Source: Rhinopomastus cyanomelas
Lineage: Eukaryota; Chordata; Aves; Bucerotiformes; Rhinopomastidae
Assembly: GCA_013400115.1 (NCBI GenBank)
Contig: VXBP01007098.1
Span: 124,001 to 188,000, forward strand
Length of the DNA: 64,000 bases
Direction of reading: 5' to 3'
The notes under the pieces were generated by a model. It made no database searches. It was not told where the DNA came from and saw only the letters and a program-made list of their open reading frames with translations. The position numbers and the translations under genes are program-made. Below, piece by piece: positions 11,274-22,500 of this stretch. Every line of letters begins with the position of its first letter. The first letter of the stretch is position 1.

Positions 11274-12083
11274 TTGATTAGAGTTTCTTGTTTTGAAAGC
11301 ACAGATGAAGCTCTCTGCAAACCGCTTAGTTTTTACCACACTTGTGTTCTGACATCTCGATTTAAAACATTTTCATTCAACAGCTACCCCAAGGGTTTGA
11401 AGGATGCTGCTGCATTAGTTCACGGGGTCAGATTCAGAGGTGACCTGTAAGCTAACTCTCTGAAGGCCAAATCTGGACAAGGAGGCTTAACAGCTTCTCG
11501 GTGCCGAAGGGGGCTGCCTCTGCAGGACCTTTGCAAACAGGTTCTGAACAACGTACAACATCCTTGCTGCAGACTGGTACTGACACAGACCCAGCTAGAA
11601 CAGGGTTCTGTGAGCAACAGTCCAGCACTGTCCATGTTATCACCAAATTAATACCAAATGGAGACCAAAAGTTCTCATTTGACTCTTATTTTGCTGGAAT
11701 TCCCACTCATATTTTGAGCCCTTTGCACTTCTGCTTTTGACTTGAAGAAAAAACACCAAAATCTGAGGAAGAAAAGGTTATTCTCACAAAATTTCACACC
11801 TGAGGGAAATGTTTTGGAAATCTTGCTGCCAAATATTCTTGAGAGATTCCTGGCTTGCACGATTAAAGAAGACTATATTTTATACTAACCCAGTGAAAGA
11901 CATGTGTTTGTGTGATCTTAATCTTCCAGAGTGAAAAAGGAGGCAACATGCTGAACTTGATGGTATGAAAAGTCTTTTCCATTTCAAGTATCTCAACCAT
12001 TCCATGTGTTTCTTCTGATAAGACTTTGGAGTGATGTTAAGTGGATTTGCAATGGGAAATGACTCAGTTCTTGGTTTCTTCTT
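11274..12083. other. Unannotated unique DNA
   Basis: No gene or known repeat is seen. Overlapping short frames occur on both strands at 11420-11740. Confidence 0.5.
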
Positions 12084-12143
12084 TAGATGATCTTTCAAGG
12101 TCCCTTCCAATCCCTAAAGTTCTGTGATTCTGTGATTCTGTGA
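12084..12143 (+). mobile_element. CR1-J-type fragment, terminal 3' UTR
   Basis: Only the last ~60 bases of a sense-strand copy remain (AGATGATCTTTCAAGGTCCC onward), ending in three ATTCTGTG-type octamers. It is an extreme 5' truncation. Confidence 0.88.
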
Positions 12144-12278
12144 AATGTCAGACCACAACTACAGAACATTTACTTGGCTCTCTGCAACCTCTGTGACGGG
12201 TACGGACTTCACGTTGGAAGCACTTGCCTTGCACACAAGAGTTACATCAAGCAAGTGTGGGTATGGACACCATCCGAC

Positions 12279-12556
12279 TTAGAATCATAGAATCACAGAA
12301 TCACAGAACATTAGGGATTGGAAGGGACCTCAAAAGATCATCCAGTCCAACCCCCCTGCCGCAGCAGGATCACCTACACCAAGTCACACAGGAACACATC
12401 CAGGCAGGTCTTAAACATCTCCAGAGAAGGAGACTCCACAACCCCCCTGGGCAGCCTATTCCAGTGCTCTGTCACCTTCACTATGAAGAAGTTCCTTCTG
12501 ATATTTATGTGGAACCTCCTATGTTCCAGCTTACACCCATTGCCCCTCGTCCTAGC
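12279..12556 (-). mobile_element. CR1-J-type 3' end
   Basis: Antisense copy beginning with the octamer tail (AGAATCATAGAATCACAGAAT). It then runs through the 3' UTR and the ORF2 C-terminus as far as CCCCTCGTCCTAGC. Read on the minus strand, ORF2 residues VTEHWNRLPRGVVESPSLE and the final CDLV are still in frame before the stop. The copy is close to others here, suggesting a recent insertion. Confidence 0.93.
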
Positions 12557-13309
12557 TGAGATCTCCTGTAGACTTTTCTCTTCTCTTGATTTGGCAGCAA
12601 AGCAGAGAGGGCAAGTGGCCCCCATGAAGACGTTTCTCAGTCTGGTCCCATTTCTAGAGACATAGGGGGTGCTCTCGGATTGGACGTCAGACATGGTCTT
12701 TTTTTCTTCTTTTGCACCCCAAACTCAGCCTTCTCTGGCTGCCATCAGGGCTCCACAGTGGGGAAAGCTGGCTGGTTGCTTGAAGAGACATGAAGGGGCA
12801 GGCTGAGCAGGAAGGCAAGGATGCCTTCACAGCCTCCAGAGTCAGAGCACAAGAATGACCACACCAGATGAGGCCAGAGGTCTGTTTTGTCACCCTTCAC
12901 TAATCAACACCTTAGAAACTTCCAGATGCAGAGTCACTATTTTCTGTTCAAGCTCCCGTGAATGCATTCCTACAAGAGGGGGTCTTTCAGAACTGTCTGA
13001 CAGAGTCAGGAGGAATTTGGCCATCCCTGCGCTCCTGAGCTGACTGGTGATGCCGAGTCCCTGGCTGCCTCCTCAGCTCCAAATCTAAGCCACAAGGTCT
13101 GCACCATCTCCGTGCATTTTCTTTTCCAGTGAGTGTGAGGGTCCATTGAGTGGGATAAGTTAACAATTGACTCAGCTGGAAACACACTGGTTGTTTTTGT
13201 TGACATAAGTCATTGTGACACAGTTTTTGGTGTGAAAGTGATTACTGGAGGCAAAGTGCTCCCATGCCGGGTACTTCTATTGGTGCCTGGGCAATGCTGG
13301 ACCTGAGAA
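12557..13309. other. Unannotated unique DNA
   Basis: No gene or repeat is recognised beyond the CR1 boundary. Confidence 0.5.
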
Positions 13310-13440
13310 TCAATTAGTCATTGAATCTGTCCTGAATTACAATTATGTTCAGTGACTAATTGTGTGTGCTCTGGTCATCCTTCCTCTCCATTAATGTATT
13401 CCTGCTAATTAAGGACCCTGAGAAGATCTCTTTCAGCCTA
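13310..13440. promoter_or_regulatory. Candidate conserved non-coding element
   Basis: A compact stretch rich in TAATT/AATTA homeodomain-like cores: CAATTAGTCATTGAAT, GAATTACAATTATG, GACTAATTGTG, CCATTAATGTATT and GCTAATTAAGG. There is no coding potential. The clustering suggests a conserved regulatory element, but conservation cannot be judged from one genome. Confidence 0.25.
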
Positions 13441-13480
13441 TTATATGGATGCAGGTGGGAAGGAAGGCGCTTGTGCAGAA

Positions 13481-13503
13481 GGGAAGGGAGAGGGAGTTGA
13501 GGG
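13481..13503 (+). other. Potential G-quadruplex
   Basis: Four GGG runs separated by loops of 2, 3 and 6 bases fit the canonical G3+N1-7 pattern on the plus strand. Confidence 0.6.
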
Positions 13504-14344
13504 AGTACGTAGCACAGCTAATTTTTACCATTTGTTTAATCTGTTACTAAGGGTCATTTGTCAAACCGTGGCTGCTGTTCCTGCCCCTCCTCCTCTTGTT
13601 CACAGTAGTGAACAGCCTGGGAAAAAAATTATCCACTTTCCAAAGGATCAGCAAAGAGGAAGAGTTGATGATAATGGTCCTGAGAAGTGAGGGAGTTGTG
13701 CATGGATCACTTCCCAGGACACAAAGGCTGTCTGCACACTCTGCACCCAGGAAATGAGGTTAATCAGCACCTGCTCACAGACAACAAAAAGATCCTCCCT
13801 GTGAGAGTGGTGAGACAGGCATCCTCGCTGCTTGTTTCCTGAGGCTGGTGGCTGGGCACCAGCATCCAGGCATTGTGCTGGTTGACTGTCTCCACAAGGC
13901 TCTGAAGTTGGTGAAAGAGTTGCTTCTCCAAGGAATGAGGATTTCAGCCTTGATTGTTTGGTACAAAGCTGGTTTGTTAGTCAGCCAAGGGACAGAAGCA
14001 AGGCAAAGTCACGTAACCTGCAGTTTCTCGTGGTAGAAACTTCAAGTGGTGGGGAAGGTGGTTTGTGGGACCACTTGGTAAGAAAATTAACTGCCTAGCT
14101 AGAAGCTTGATGGTGAAGTAAATGGTGGTGTGTGAGATGGTTGAGACTCTCTGATCTGTCTGGCAGTTTTGGGGAAAGCTAGAAAATAGTATCAACTAGT
14201 TTTAGTTTAATGGTGTAAGCTCAGTTTTATCATCGCACTTCACAGCTAACTACTTCAACCAGCACAAACAGGTCCCTCATTTTAGGTGCCATCTAAAGTG
14301 ATGGCAGGTCCATCATTTTAGAAAGAAGGGAGTGAGATCCAAGA
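13504..14344. other. Unannotated unique DNA
   Basis: No gene or recognisable repeat is present. Confidence 0.5.
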
Positions 14345-14779
14345 ACAAATTACAGGCTGGGCAATGAGTGAATTGGAAGTAGCTCTTGCAGAGAGTGACT
14401 TGGGGATACTGAGGATGAAAAACTCTATGTGAGCCAGCAATGTGCATTCACAGCCCAAAATGCCAGCTATAACCCAGGCTTCATCAGGAGAACTGTGCAC
14501 ATCAGGTTCAGCAAAATGTTTATCCCCTTCTACTTTGCTCTGGTGAGACACCAGCTGATGCACTATGTCTATCTCTGGGGTCCCCAGCGTTAAGAAGTCT
14601 ACAAAAAAGATCAGAAGAGACTCTCTGGAGTGTAGTGCTAGGTAATGGTTTCAAAATGAAAGTTGATTTAGATTAGATCAAGGAAGAAATTCTCTTCTGT
14701 GAGTGTAGTAAGACACTGAAACAGGTTGTCCAGAGCTGTGGATGTTCCATCCCTGAAAGTGTTCAAGGCCAGGATGGAT
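14345..14779 (+). mobile_element. Old CR1 copy, left part (host of a nested CR1)
   Basis: Sense-strand CR1 from the late reverse-transcriptase region of ORF2 onward: GGGCAATGAGTGAATTG, GAGCCAGCAATGTGCATTC, CTTCTACTTTGCTCTGGTGAG, then CTCTGGGGTCCCCAGCG and AGGAAGAAATTCTC. Frames are broken and there are internal deletions. The element is interrupted at 14780 by a younger CR1 in the opposite orientation and resumes at 14901. Confidence 0.9.
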
Positions 14780-14900
14780 CATAGAATCATAGAATCATAG
14801 AATCATTACGGACTGGAAGGGACCTCGAAAGATCATCTAGTCCAATCCGCCTGCAACAGCAGGATCACCTAAACCAAGTCACACAGGAACCTGTCCAGTC
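14780..14900 (-). mobile_element. CR1-J-type copy nested in an older CR1
   Basis: Antisense copy of about 120 bases. It starts with three perfect octamer units (CATAGAATCATAGAATCATA) and runs through the 3' UTR to just upstream of the ORF2 stop. It splits an older plus-strand CR1, which fixes the relative age of the two families. Confidence 0.93.
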
Positions 14901-15012
14901 GGGGGCTCTGAGCAATGTGGTCTAGTAAAAGATATCCCTGACTGTGCAGGGAGATTGGAACTAGGTGATCTCTAAGTTCCCTTCCAAACGGAACCATTCT
15001 ATGATTCAATGA
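14901..15012 (+). mobile_element. Old CR1 copy, right part with 3' tail
   Basis: Continuation of the CR1 begun at 14345: GGGGCTCTGAGCAATGTGGT, GGAACTAGGTGATCTCTAAG, then CCATTCTATGATTCAATGA. Removing 14780-14900 restores the normal order of this subfamily. Confidence 0.92.
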
Positions 15013-15706
15013 CTTTGCCTGCAGGTAAATAAGGGATGTCTTACAGTAAGTATCAATAGGGAAATTCCACTTTTTGGAAGACCTTCCTTTTTTTCCCTGG
15101 CACAGTTTCACTTGACACAGTAGAAGTTGTTGCTGCATTCATTGTGTATCGCATGGCACTGGACATTATTAATAAACTAACTTTAAAGTGATATATTGGG
15201 TAAAAATCAAGTCAGAGATGATAGGGCATCTGTAAAAAGAAGCCCTCTTCAAAGAAAAGATGTCTTCAGAGCCCTCCTGTGGTCCTACAAACCCCTGTAA
15301 GGATTGCAGTCGGGAGTTCAGTTGAATAACAGCTGTAGTTTAATCAGCTAAAGACTGATTGTTTATCTGTTGGAATGATAGTCTCTTTCTCAGTGTGTCT
15401 GGCCTCATGATAACAAGGTGTGCTTGCTTGGAAGGTCTTGTCTTTTTATGTCTATGAAATGTGGGGCATTTTTCTTTATGCATCTTCTAAATGCATATAA
15501 TAGGGGGGTGTTAACTCATGTAAACAAAAGAAGCAACTTTCTGAACACGTTTTTCCAGTCCTCCAGTATGAGAAGGGTCACCCAGGTGAGGGCTCACTCT
15601 GTAGCACTGAAAAATTCTTGATTCCCTGCATTTCCAGGAAAGAGAACTGGCAGAGGTCCGCTGTGCCATCACCCCAGCCCTCACTGCTTGGCCTTGGCAA
15701 CAGGCT
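15013..15706. other. Unannotated unique DNA
   Basis: No gene or recognisable repeat is present. Confidence 0.5.
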
Positions 15707-15800
15707 GAATCACAGAATCACAGAACATTAGGGATTGGAAGGGACCTTGAAAGATCATCTAGTCCAGTCCCCCTGCCACAGCAGGATCACCTACACCCAG
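15707..15800 (-). mobile_element. CR1-J-type fragment, 3' UTR
   Basis: Antisense copy with two ATTCTGTG-type octamers followed by the 3' UTR. It ends near the ORF2 stop (GGATCACCTACACCCAGTTA). About 94 bases remain. Confidence 0.92.
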
Positions 15801-16641
15801 TTATTCCCTTCTAGAAACTAGTCAAACCCCTTGAAAGTACTTTGTCATTGTGCTTGTGCTTCTTCTATTGAGAAGGTCCTCCCTTCCCTCATTGTTTGGG
15901 TCATTGCAACCTGTTTCTACTTTGCCTAATGCTATTCATGTTCAGTTTGCATTGGTCTGTTCATGTGCAAAGGTTACTTGTAGGCTGAAGTAGCTCTTTT
16001 CACCTCCCTCAGGTTCACTGCTCCTTGGTGTATTTACACTCAGCAGTCACATCCCATCTCAACCATTGCTTTGCCAAGCAAACACTGCCGACTTTTTTGG
16101 CACTTTGGGAGAGTTAGTTCTTTGTAGGGATCAAGTCACAGCCATATCTGATTGCTCCTGCAGTCAGAGCTAACCACAGAACCCCTCTCTGCTCAAAAGG
16201 AGGTGTAACATTCTTTGGCTCCTAGTCAAGGTCAGTCTTTCAACACACAGTCTGAAGTCCTTATCCCTGGTTGGGCACACAAGTAAACGGTCTCACACGA
16301 ACGTGTTGATAACTTTGACTACCCATTAATGTTAATATCTAAATAAATCAATAACTGATGTCTCCAAATGCAAACCACCAGCACCAATGCTGGACAATGA
16401 AGCCCTAGTTATTAGTAATATTTACTGTATTTCTTTATGTCCACACTCTTCAGAAGAAGCCACATCTCACTAGAGTTCTTACAGGTCCTAACACTTCTCT
16501 AGAGTGAATAAACATTCTTTCCTTCTCCATATATCAATGCCCATCTATCTCCATAACGGGAATTCCAAATATCTCCATATAATCAATTCCCCAAAGTCAG
16601 AGACATTTGGACACGAGCGTCTGCAATGACCTGTCAAAGAT
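15801..16641. other. Unannotated AT-rich DNA
   Basis: No gene is recognised. The stretch 16300-16450 is AT-rich (CCATTAATGTTAATATC) and could be old conserved non-coding DNA, but nothing decides this. Confidence 0.45.
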
Positions 16642-16998
16642 TCAGACCCCCAGACTGCTCCAGTGATCTTCCTTTTTGCCATTTGAAGTCAGGAAAGGAA
16701 GAAGATGAGAAAAGTAGTCAAAATATTTTGGTAGGTGATTACTGACTTGATTAGGAAGTGCAGTAATAAGTGGTGGTTCAGGCTGCTCTTTCCTTTGCGT
16801 TTCTGTGCACATCTTGTCCTGAGAAAACCACTGAACATGCTTTGGAGGGTCAAGTTTAGCTTTGCTTTGATTTTGTACACCAAAGAAAGAGGAAATCCCC
16901 ATCATTCTGTGCCACTCATCAGTCTGATTGTCATCATTTTCACTGGCTGGCACTGGACTGCCCGTTTGCTGGTAAAGGCATTACCTTTGTTTAATGCT
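16642..16998 (-). other. Open reading frame of unknown status, possible terminal exon
   Basis: Minus-strand frame of up to about 119 codons, ending at a TGA at its low-coordinate end. Its composition is more protein-like than most frames here: hydrophilic, with PASENDDNQTDEWHRMMG near its start and LLPFLTSNGKKEDHWSSLGV at its end. An AG preceded by CCTTTACC lies near the upstream edge and could be a splice acceptor. I do not recognise any domain. A plus-strand frame overlaps it, and no polyadenylation signal was found just beyond the stop. It may well be a chance frame. Confidence 0.12.
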
Positions 16999-18205
16999 GG
17001 GTGTACGTAGCTTATTGCAGTCCTTCTGTGTGATTCATAAGTCTTCCTCATAAATAATATGGGGGTGAGATCTTAATTCTTTACTTTGGCTCTTTAACTT
17101 CCTTCCTGTCTGTGTCTCCTTAATTCTTTCTTCCTTTTTACTAATTTTTAATGAGTAAGATCAAAAGACTCCTCGAAACCCTATTAAGTATTAAGCAACA
17201 GGATTTACTAGATGGATCTGTACAATTTTTCAAGGGTCTGACTTTTTGCTTACTTTAGCTGCTGCACTTTGAGATCTAGAACACCTCTTCATAGTAAAGA
17301 TTTCTATCTGTCTATGATTTTTTAATTCTTTCTTTCTCCACTAGTCCCCATTCCCCTTCCCAAAGTCCTGTCTGCTGACGAACGAGATGTCTACTTCATA
17401 CCTGACCGTTCTTTCCATCCTTTTCTTGCCTTGAGTCAAATGCTGACTTGTAAGAGAATTAGAGGTAGGGGCATATTTGCTCAACTTCTTGGCTATAGTT
17501 TCTCGAGGACAGAAGGACAAACTTTCACCTGAGGTTACTTGCTGTATTTTTTGTAACCTCCAAGGGATTCCAAAACTCTAAGCTGAGCTGGGCCATGTTA
17601 CTCTTGTGCAGGAGAAGATCTCACCCACCAGAGACATGCAGCAGGTAATAGGACTCAGAAAGTAAAGTGCTACCAGGAGGTAGCTGCCTATGAATTGATC
17701 CTCAACAACCCAAAGAATGGACAGAGTTACATGCCCTGGCTGCATGTGGCCTTCTTTACTCCCCTGCCATGGCAGGAAGATGATGTCTAAGCACCTACTT
17801 ATCTTTTGTATGTAGTGCTCTGTCCTGGACTTAGCCACACTTCCATCTCACCCCATCCTCATGTTCATATTCTTGCCAAAAGGTCACCAGCCTGTGAGGC
17901 CACTAACACACTGATGGCTTTATGCTTGAGCTGACAAAGCCAGGATGTGGACTTTGCCACTTCTGCTTCTTCCACATCTAATAAATAATCTTCTTGCTTA
18001 TTTAGAGCAAACCCTTCGAGTAGCTCATATTTTCTGCTATATCACATTTACCAAGTTTTAGCCAAAGCCTGAGAATTTGTGTCTTACTGTTCTGGGAGAT
18101 GCAAGTTTCCCTCCAGTGCTTTGGCAAAAGTAGTAGATGCCAGACAAATGAGGTGAGATCTTTCATGTCTTGTAAGGAACAAAGAAGCTAAACCTGCACC
18201 TTGAT
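16999..18205. other. Unannotated unique DNA
   Basis: No gene or repeat is recognised. The section 17080-17150 is pyrimidine-rich. Confidence 0.5.
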
Positions 18206-18279
18206 CCAGGTGATCCTGCTCTGGCAGCAGGATCTTTCGAGGTCTCTTCCAGTCCTTAATGTTCTGTGATTCTGTGTGA
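18206..18279 (+). mobile_element. CR1-J-type fragment, 3' UTR
   Basis: Sense-strand 3' UTR remnant (CCAGGTGATCCTGCTCTGGC onward) with a short internal deletion before GATCTTTCGAGGTC. It ends GTTCTGTGATTCTGTG. Confidence 0.87.
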
Positions 18280-18560
18280 TTCCTCTGGTTCAGCCATGCC
18301 CACGGAGCACAGCTGTAGGAACCATGACTCTAACTACTTGATGCTGCTCATGTCCTGTGCCATAACCTCAGGATGGATCTCCTTGGCATCTGTGTTCCCA
18401 CCCCTGCAGAGACACTTCAGACCACTTTGTATCTGACTAGTCTGCCTCTCCCTCTGTGTCCCTGGCATCCTCCTTCATCAGATACTTACCTATTTCTTCC
18501 CCAGACTCTTCAGGCACAAACAACTTTGCTGAGAGCAGATCTTCTGTAGTGTTCCCTGTA

Positions 18561-18616
18561 TTCTGTTCCTGGTTAATGCAGAAGTTGATGTTCTGTTCCT
18601 AGGTTAATGTAGAAAC
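18561..18616. repeat. Short tandem duplication, ~30-bp period
   Basis: TTCTGTTCCTGGTTAATGCAG at 18561 recurs at 18591 as TTCTGTTCCTAGGTTAATG, followed by TAGAA. It is a local slippage-type duplication. Confidence 0.85.
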
Positions 18617-18733
18617 GACACCAAGGGTGATCAGACTCCTTTTAGGGCAGTGTCCTGGGCAGAACCCCAAAGTGGTTGATAAGTCCCACCTTTTCTCCCC
18701 ACTGGGGACACTGGTCCTACTTTGTGCACACTT

Positions 18734-18787
18734 GCATGCACCAGAGTCACAACATGGAGGTCAGTGGGCTTCCTTGCAGCCCATCCT
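18734..18787 (+). repeat. 54-bp dispersed direct repeat, copy A
   Basis: GCATGCACCAGAGTCACAAC and GGTCAGTGGGCTTCCTTGCA match copy B at 19313-19366 at about 45 of 54 positions, in the same orientation about 580 bases away. It is unrelated to CR1. Either a small old duplication or two fragments of one unknown element. Confidence 0.8.
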
Positions 18788-19312
18788 GCAGGGAAGGCAG
18801 AGGGATGAAGAAGATTAAATAAAAGCTGCAAATGGCCAATAATATTTTCCTGGGGCAGGTGCAAATCTGCTCATTATAGTTACACTCTCAGGCAATATAC
18901 CTGTGGCCAAGCTACAACCCTGGGAGGCAGTCTTCCTAAAAATATGGCCATCAGTACGTGACACAACCACTGCTTCTCCCTCAGACCAACTTAAGTAAAG
19001 CAGATTTAATGTGATGACACGTTCAGATGGATGTGAACCCAAAGAGAAAAGAGGTCCAGAGCATCATACGAGCTGGGAGACACTCGGATTTTATGTCAGA
19101 CATTAGCAACACTTGGAGTGACTGGCATCTGATGAAAGAGAACATGTAACCTCTTTATTGCAGCACTGATGGGAAGAATATCCAGTTTTCTCAGCTTTGG
19201 ACATTAGTGCCAAAAGTGCTGGCTGCTTGACATGCCTGAATGATCTTGCACCTTAAAAGACTGCGTGGAACTGAGTAATTTTTAGAGCTCTGCTTCCACT
19301 TCTGCCTAAACA
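18788..19312. other. Unannotated unique DNA
   Basis: This is the sequence between the two copies of the 54-bp repeat. No gene is recognised. Confidence 0.5.
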
Positions 19313-19366
19313 GCGTGCACCAGAGTCATAACCTGGAGGTCAACGGGCTTCCTTGGAGCCCATCCT
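19313..19366 (+). repeat. 54-bp dispersed direct repeat, copy B
   Basis: GCGTGCACCAGAGTCATAAC and GGTCAACGGGCTTCCTTGGA match copy A at 18734-18787. The match ends after CCCATCCT in both. Confidence 0.8.
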
Positions 19367-19463
19367 CAAGTACAAGGGGGAAGGCAGAAGGGACTCTGCC
19401 CTCCCCTCCCAGCTACGAACACCTACAGCTCTGCCAGTCACTCAGCATCACATCCTCATTTAC

Positions 19464-19592
19464 ACAGAATTATAGAATCATAGAATCATTAGGGATTGGA
19501 AGGGACCTCGAAAGATCATCTAATCCAATCCCCCTGCCACCGCAGATCACCCAGACCAAGTCATACAGTCAGTCAGGGTTAGAAGGGACCAC
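19464..19592 (-). mobile_element. Composite CR1 dimer, copy 1
   Basis: Antisense. The first part (19464-19563) is a CR1-J-type tail and 3' UTR with ATTCTATG-type octamers, ending at the last ORF2 codons (CAGACCAAGTCA). It is followed at once by TACAGTCAGTCAGGGTTAGA and AGGGACCAC, the 3' tail of a different CR1 subfamily. The same junction recurs at 54630/54631 and 61018/61019. Confidence 0.88.
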
Positions 19593-22500
19593 TTGCTTAA
19601 GCTCAAGTGGAGAAAGCAAAGAGCTGGGGAAAATCAATCCCTTGTTAATCACTTGTTAATGCAACAGTTAAGTGGCCAAGTTTTCTTTCCTGTGTGGTTG
19701 GGTCAGGTAACCAAAAGACCTTGTGAGCGCCTGGGGCTGCTCTATTTCCAGCACCAAAACAGTGTTTTCAGAATGGAAAAGATGACAAATTTCTCTGGAG
19801 GCTTCTCTAGGTGCAAAACAACCTGCCACTAGCTTAATGCTAAATGGAAACAGGAAAAAACTCTAATTCTTCAATAATCCACAGCTATACCTGACCATTT
19901 GATCTGTCAACACAGCAGGCAGACTGGGGGATGCTGAAGTGTTCACTCTCCCTAGCTAAGGAAAGTCAGTCCTGAGCCTGGCCAGACTTAGCCAGCTAGG
20001 GACAGTATCTTAAAATGTCCACAGCACCACAACCACACAGAAACGTGTCTGCTGTCAGTTAACAGCCTGAGCTCTTTCTCTAAGTGTCCTGTGAATGGTC
20101 ATGAATATTTGCTTATGCAGAAGAGACCATCACGGTTGGACACAGTCTTCAATCAGATGTTAATGCTTCATGTGCAGCTCTGAAGTCTACTTTTAAAAGT
20201 ATTTTGTCCCCAGTTGTTTCCTCTCTGATCCACTAAAAGCCCTGACTCATGAGCACTTACTGCCTGCAGTGCATTTCACAGAGGAAGAACGGGAGTGTCA
20301 GGTCTTATGGAGCTGGCATTGCTCTGCTCAGATAAAACAATCCAGCCACGAGATACACGGGTCCTGCTTTTAACCTTGCCTGAGAGCAGGGGGTTAAGCA
20401 GTGCATCTACCACCCTTCAATCTTCTGCCTCTCCTTGAGGGTTCTTCCCACTTCAAATGCATCACACACTTGGAGCAGAAAACCTGTTGTGGAAAGGGAA
20501 CAAAACACCAGACTAAGTGCTCCTCTCAGACAGGGAGACAAAACTTGATGAGAGCCACAAATACCAATACAAGCAAATATCAATACAAGGACCACAGGGA
20601 AGACCAAAGTCATCACCCCTGCCTGTGTCACAACTGCAGTGCTCCGGGATGCAACAGGTGCTGGTGCTCCTAGGGGTGTTTGTCCATCACCTACCTGGTG
20701 GCCTGCAAAGACACTTCCCTGCAATTTTAAGCCCCCTGAGCACTGCAGTACAGCCACACCAGGAGGCAGGTCTAAGGCACTTAGCTCCCTGCACATTGCA
20801 CCCTACAGGATCATGTCTCCCACCCACTCCATTAGCTAGTTCAGGCACATCAGACTGGAAGGCACTCCTGGACGGAGAGTAACTGACGTGCAGTATAGTG
20901 ACTGATGTTTTGTCTCGACCTGCAAGACCAAGCCTGTTTCCTTCTTAGCCAGCCTCAGGTTCAGACAGGAGGAGAAGGAGCTGAGACACCAGAGAATATA
21001 GATGTAGGAAGAGTAAAAGAAGCCTAAACCATTAAGTAGGCTGGAAACCCTCTTGCTGTCAATGCAAGTATGGTGAGGCTGAGCATGTTGAGACAAACCA
21101 TTATCTCCTTCTCCTGTACCTGCCCTAATCAGAATTGTGCTGTACCTGGTAGCTCTTAATCAAAGAGAGTCCAGACTGAGACTCCTGTCAAGACACTGTG
21201 GTACCTGGTCAGACACATGGAAGTGATTTACCATGGGTAGGAAGGTTTAAAGGCAATAAACTAACAATAAGCTGTGTTAAGCCCTGTCATTCCTTAACAA
21301 TGCCACAAAATCTGGGATGCTGCTGTGCTTCTCCAGTGTCTGACTTGGCCACCTCTGCTTCTTCCCTTCATTGTTTTTCTGCCCTCCAAACTGTGTTTTG
21401 ATATCTGAGGTTTCTTACAAACATGACACCCTTTTCACACTCCACATGAGAAGGGCCAGAGCTTCCTTTCTCTGAGAACTTTTGCTATGCCAGGCAGTCC
21501 TTCTTCTCACCTGAGTCCCAGGCCAGGCTGCTTCCATCAATTTTGAATGTTTTGCCTGCAGTTAATGTTGGAGCAGGACCCCAGTGGTTCTGCCATTAAA
21601 ACCAAACTTGGTGGCCTTTGGATCATCTATGTAGTAAGGGGAGACTGGTCAAATACTGTGCAGCAGATCTGCCTGGGAGGAACCCTGTTTCTGGTCATTC
21701 ATCTCAGTATTTCACTTCAGGACACAACAGTTTCACTTCCTGGTCTCTACATTCTCTGGGATCTCCTCTCCCTCCTGATGCTTCCTGTTAGGCACCATCT
21801 TTGCTTCTGTCATTTGTGGCCATTGCCAGTTTGGATTTGATCCCCTTTTTATCGCTCTCTTAGGTAACTTCAGTTACACTTTTGACTGCGGATGTAACCC
21901 TGTGTTGACCAACTTACATACCTTGATAAGAGGTGCTGGTTTCTCCATTTGTATTGAGCTCAGAATTTCTGCCCATTCCTTCATCTCTCCGTCTGGCTAC
22001 CCAGAGCCACAAGGACAGGCACTCGGTGCTCTCCTTTGCAATGCTCCATTTGCCTCTCTCACTGGTGTTAACTTCCCTATCACCTCCTTTTGCATCAGCT
22101 CTGTCATTTCATTCTTCTCTCTCTTCTCTCTTTTCATTGTCCTGGCTTTTCATCATCATTACTGGAAACTGTTGGGCATCTTCTTCCTTTCCAACATTTT
22201 ATTTGTTTTTCTTCCTGTGCTCACTGCAATGGTCCTGCTCAGGCATTGATTAACTCTTGCTTTGCTCTTTGCTACTTTCTCCTGTCTGGTCTAGAAGGAC
22301 TTAATCTCTACCAGCAGCTTCTTTCCTTCTCCTCAGACACATCATGCCCTGTGTCTCCTGGCACCCTGGTCAGGTCTCTTTTACCTTTCTCTGTGAAGGT
22401 CCACACAGATCCCCTCCAGCCAACTTCCTTGCTTTTCCTTTGCCTCATCCCATGTCCCATTTGCATACTGAGGGCTGGTTCCTAACGGCTGTCCTCATGC

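Noticed and set aside
12374..12694. Minus-strand frame ending in CDLV taken as a gene
   Set aside because: It is the C-terminal part of CR1 ORF2 in a truncated retrotransposon, not a host gene. The same holds for frames at 50686-50970, 56381-56656, 58865-59059 and 37469-37693.
20407..20796. 129-codon minus-strand frame with a hydrophobic stretch
   Set aside because: There is no known family, plus-strand frames overlap it, and the hydrophobic run alone is weak evidence for a membrane protein.
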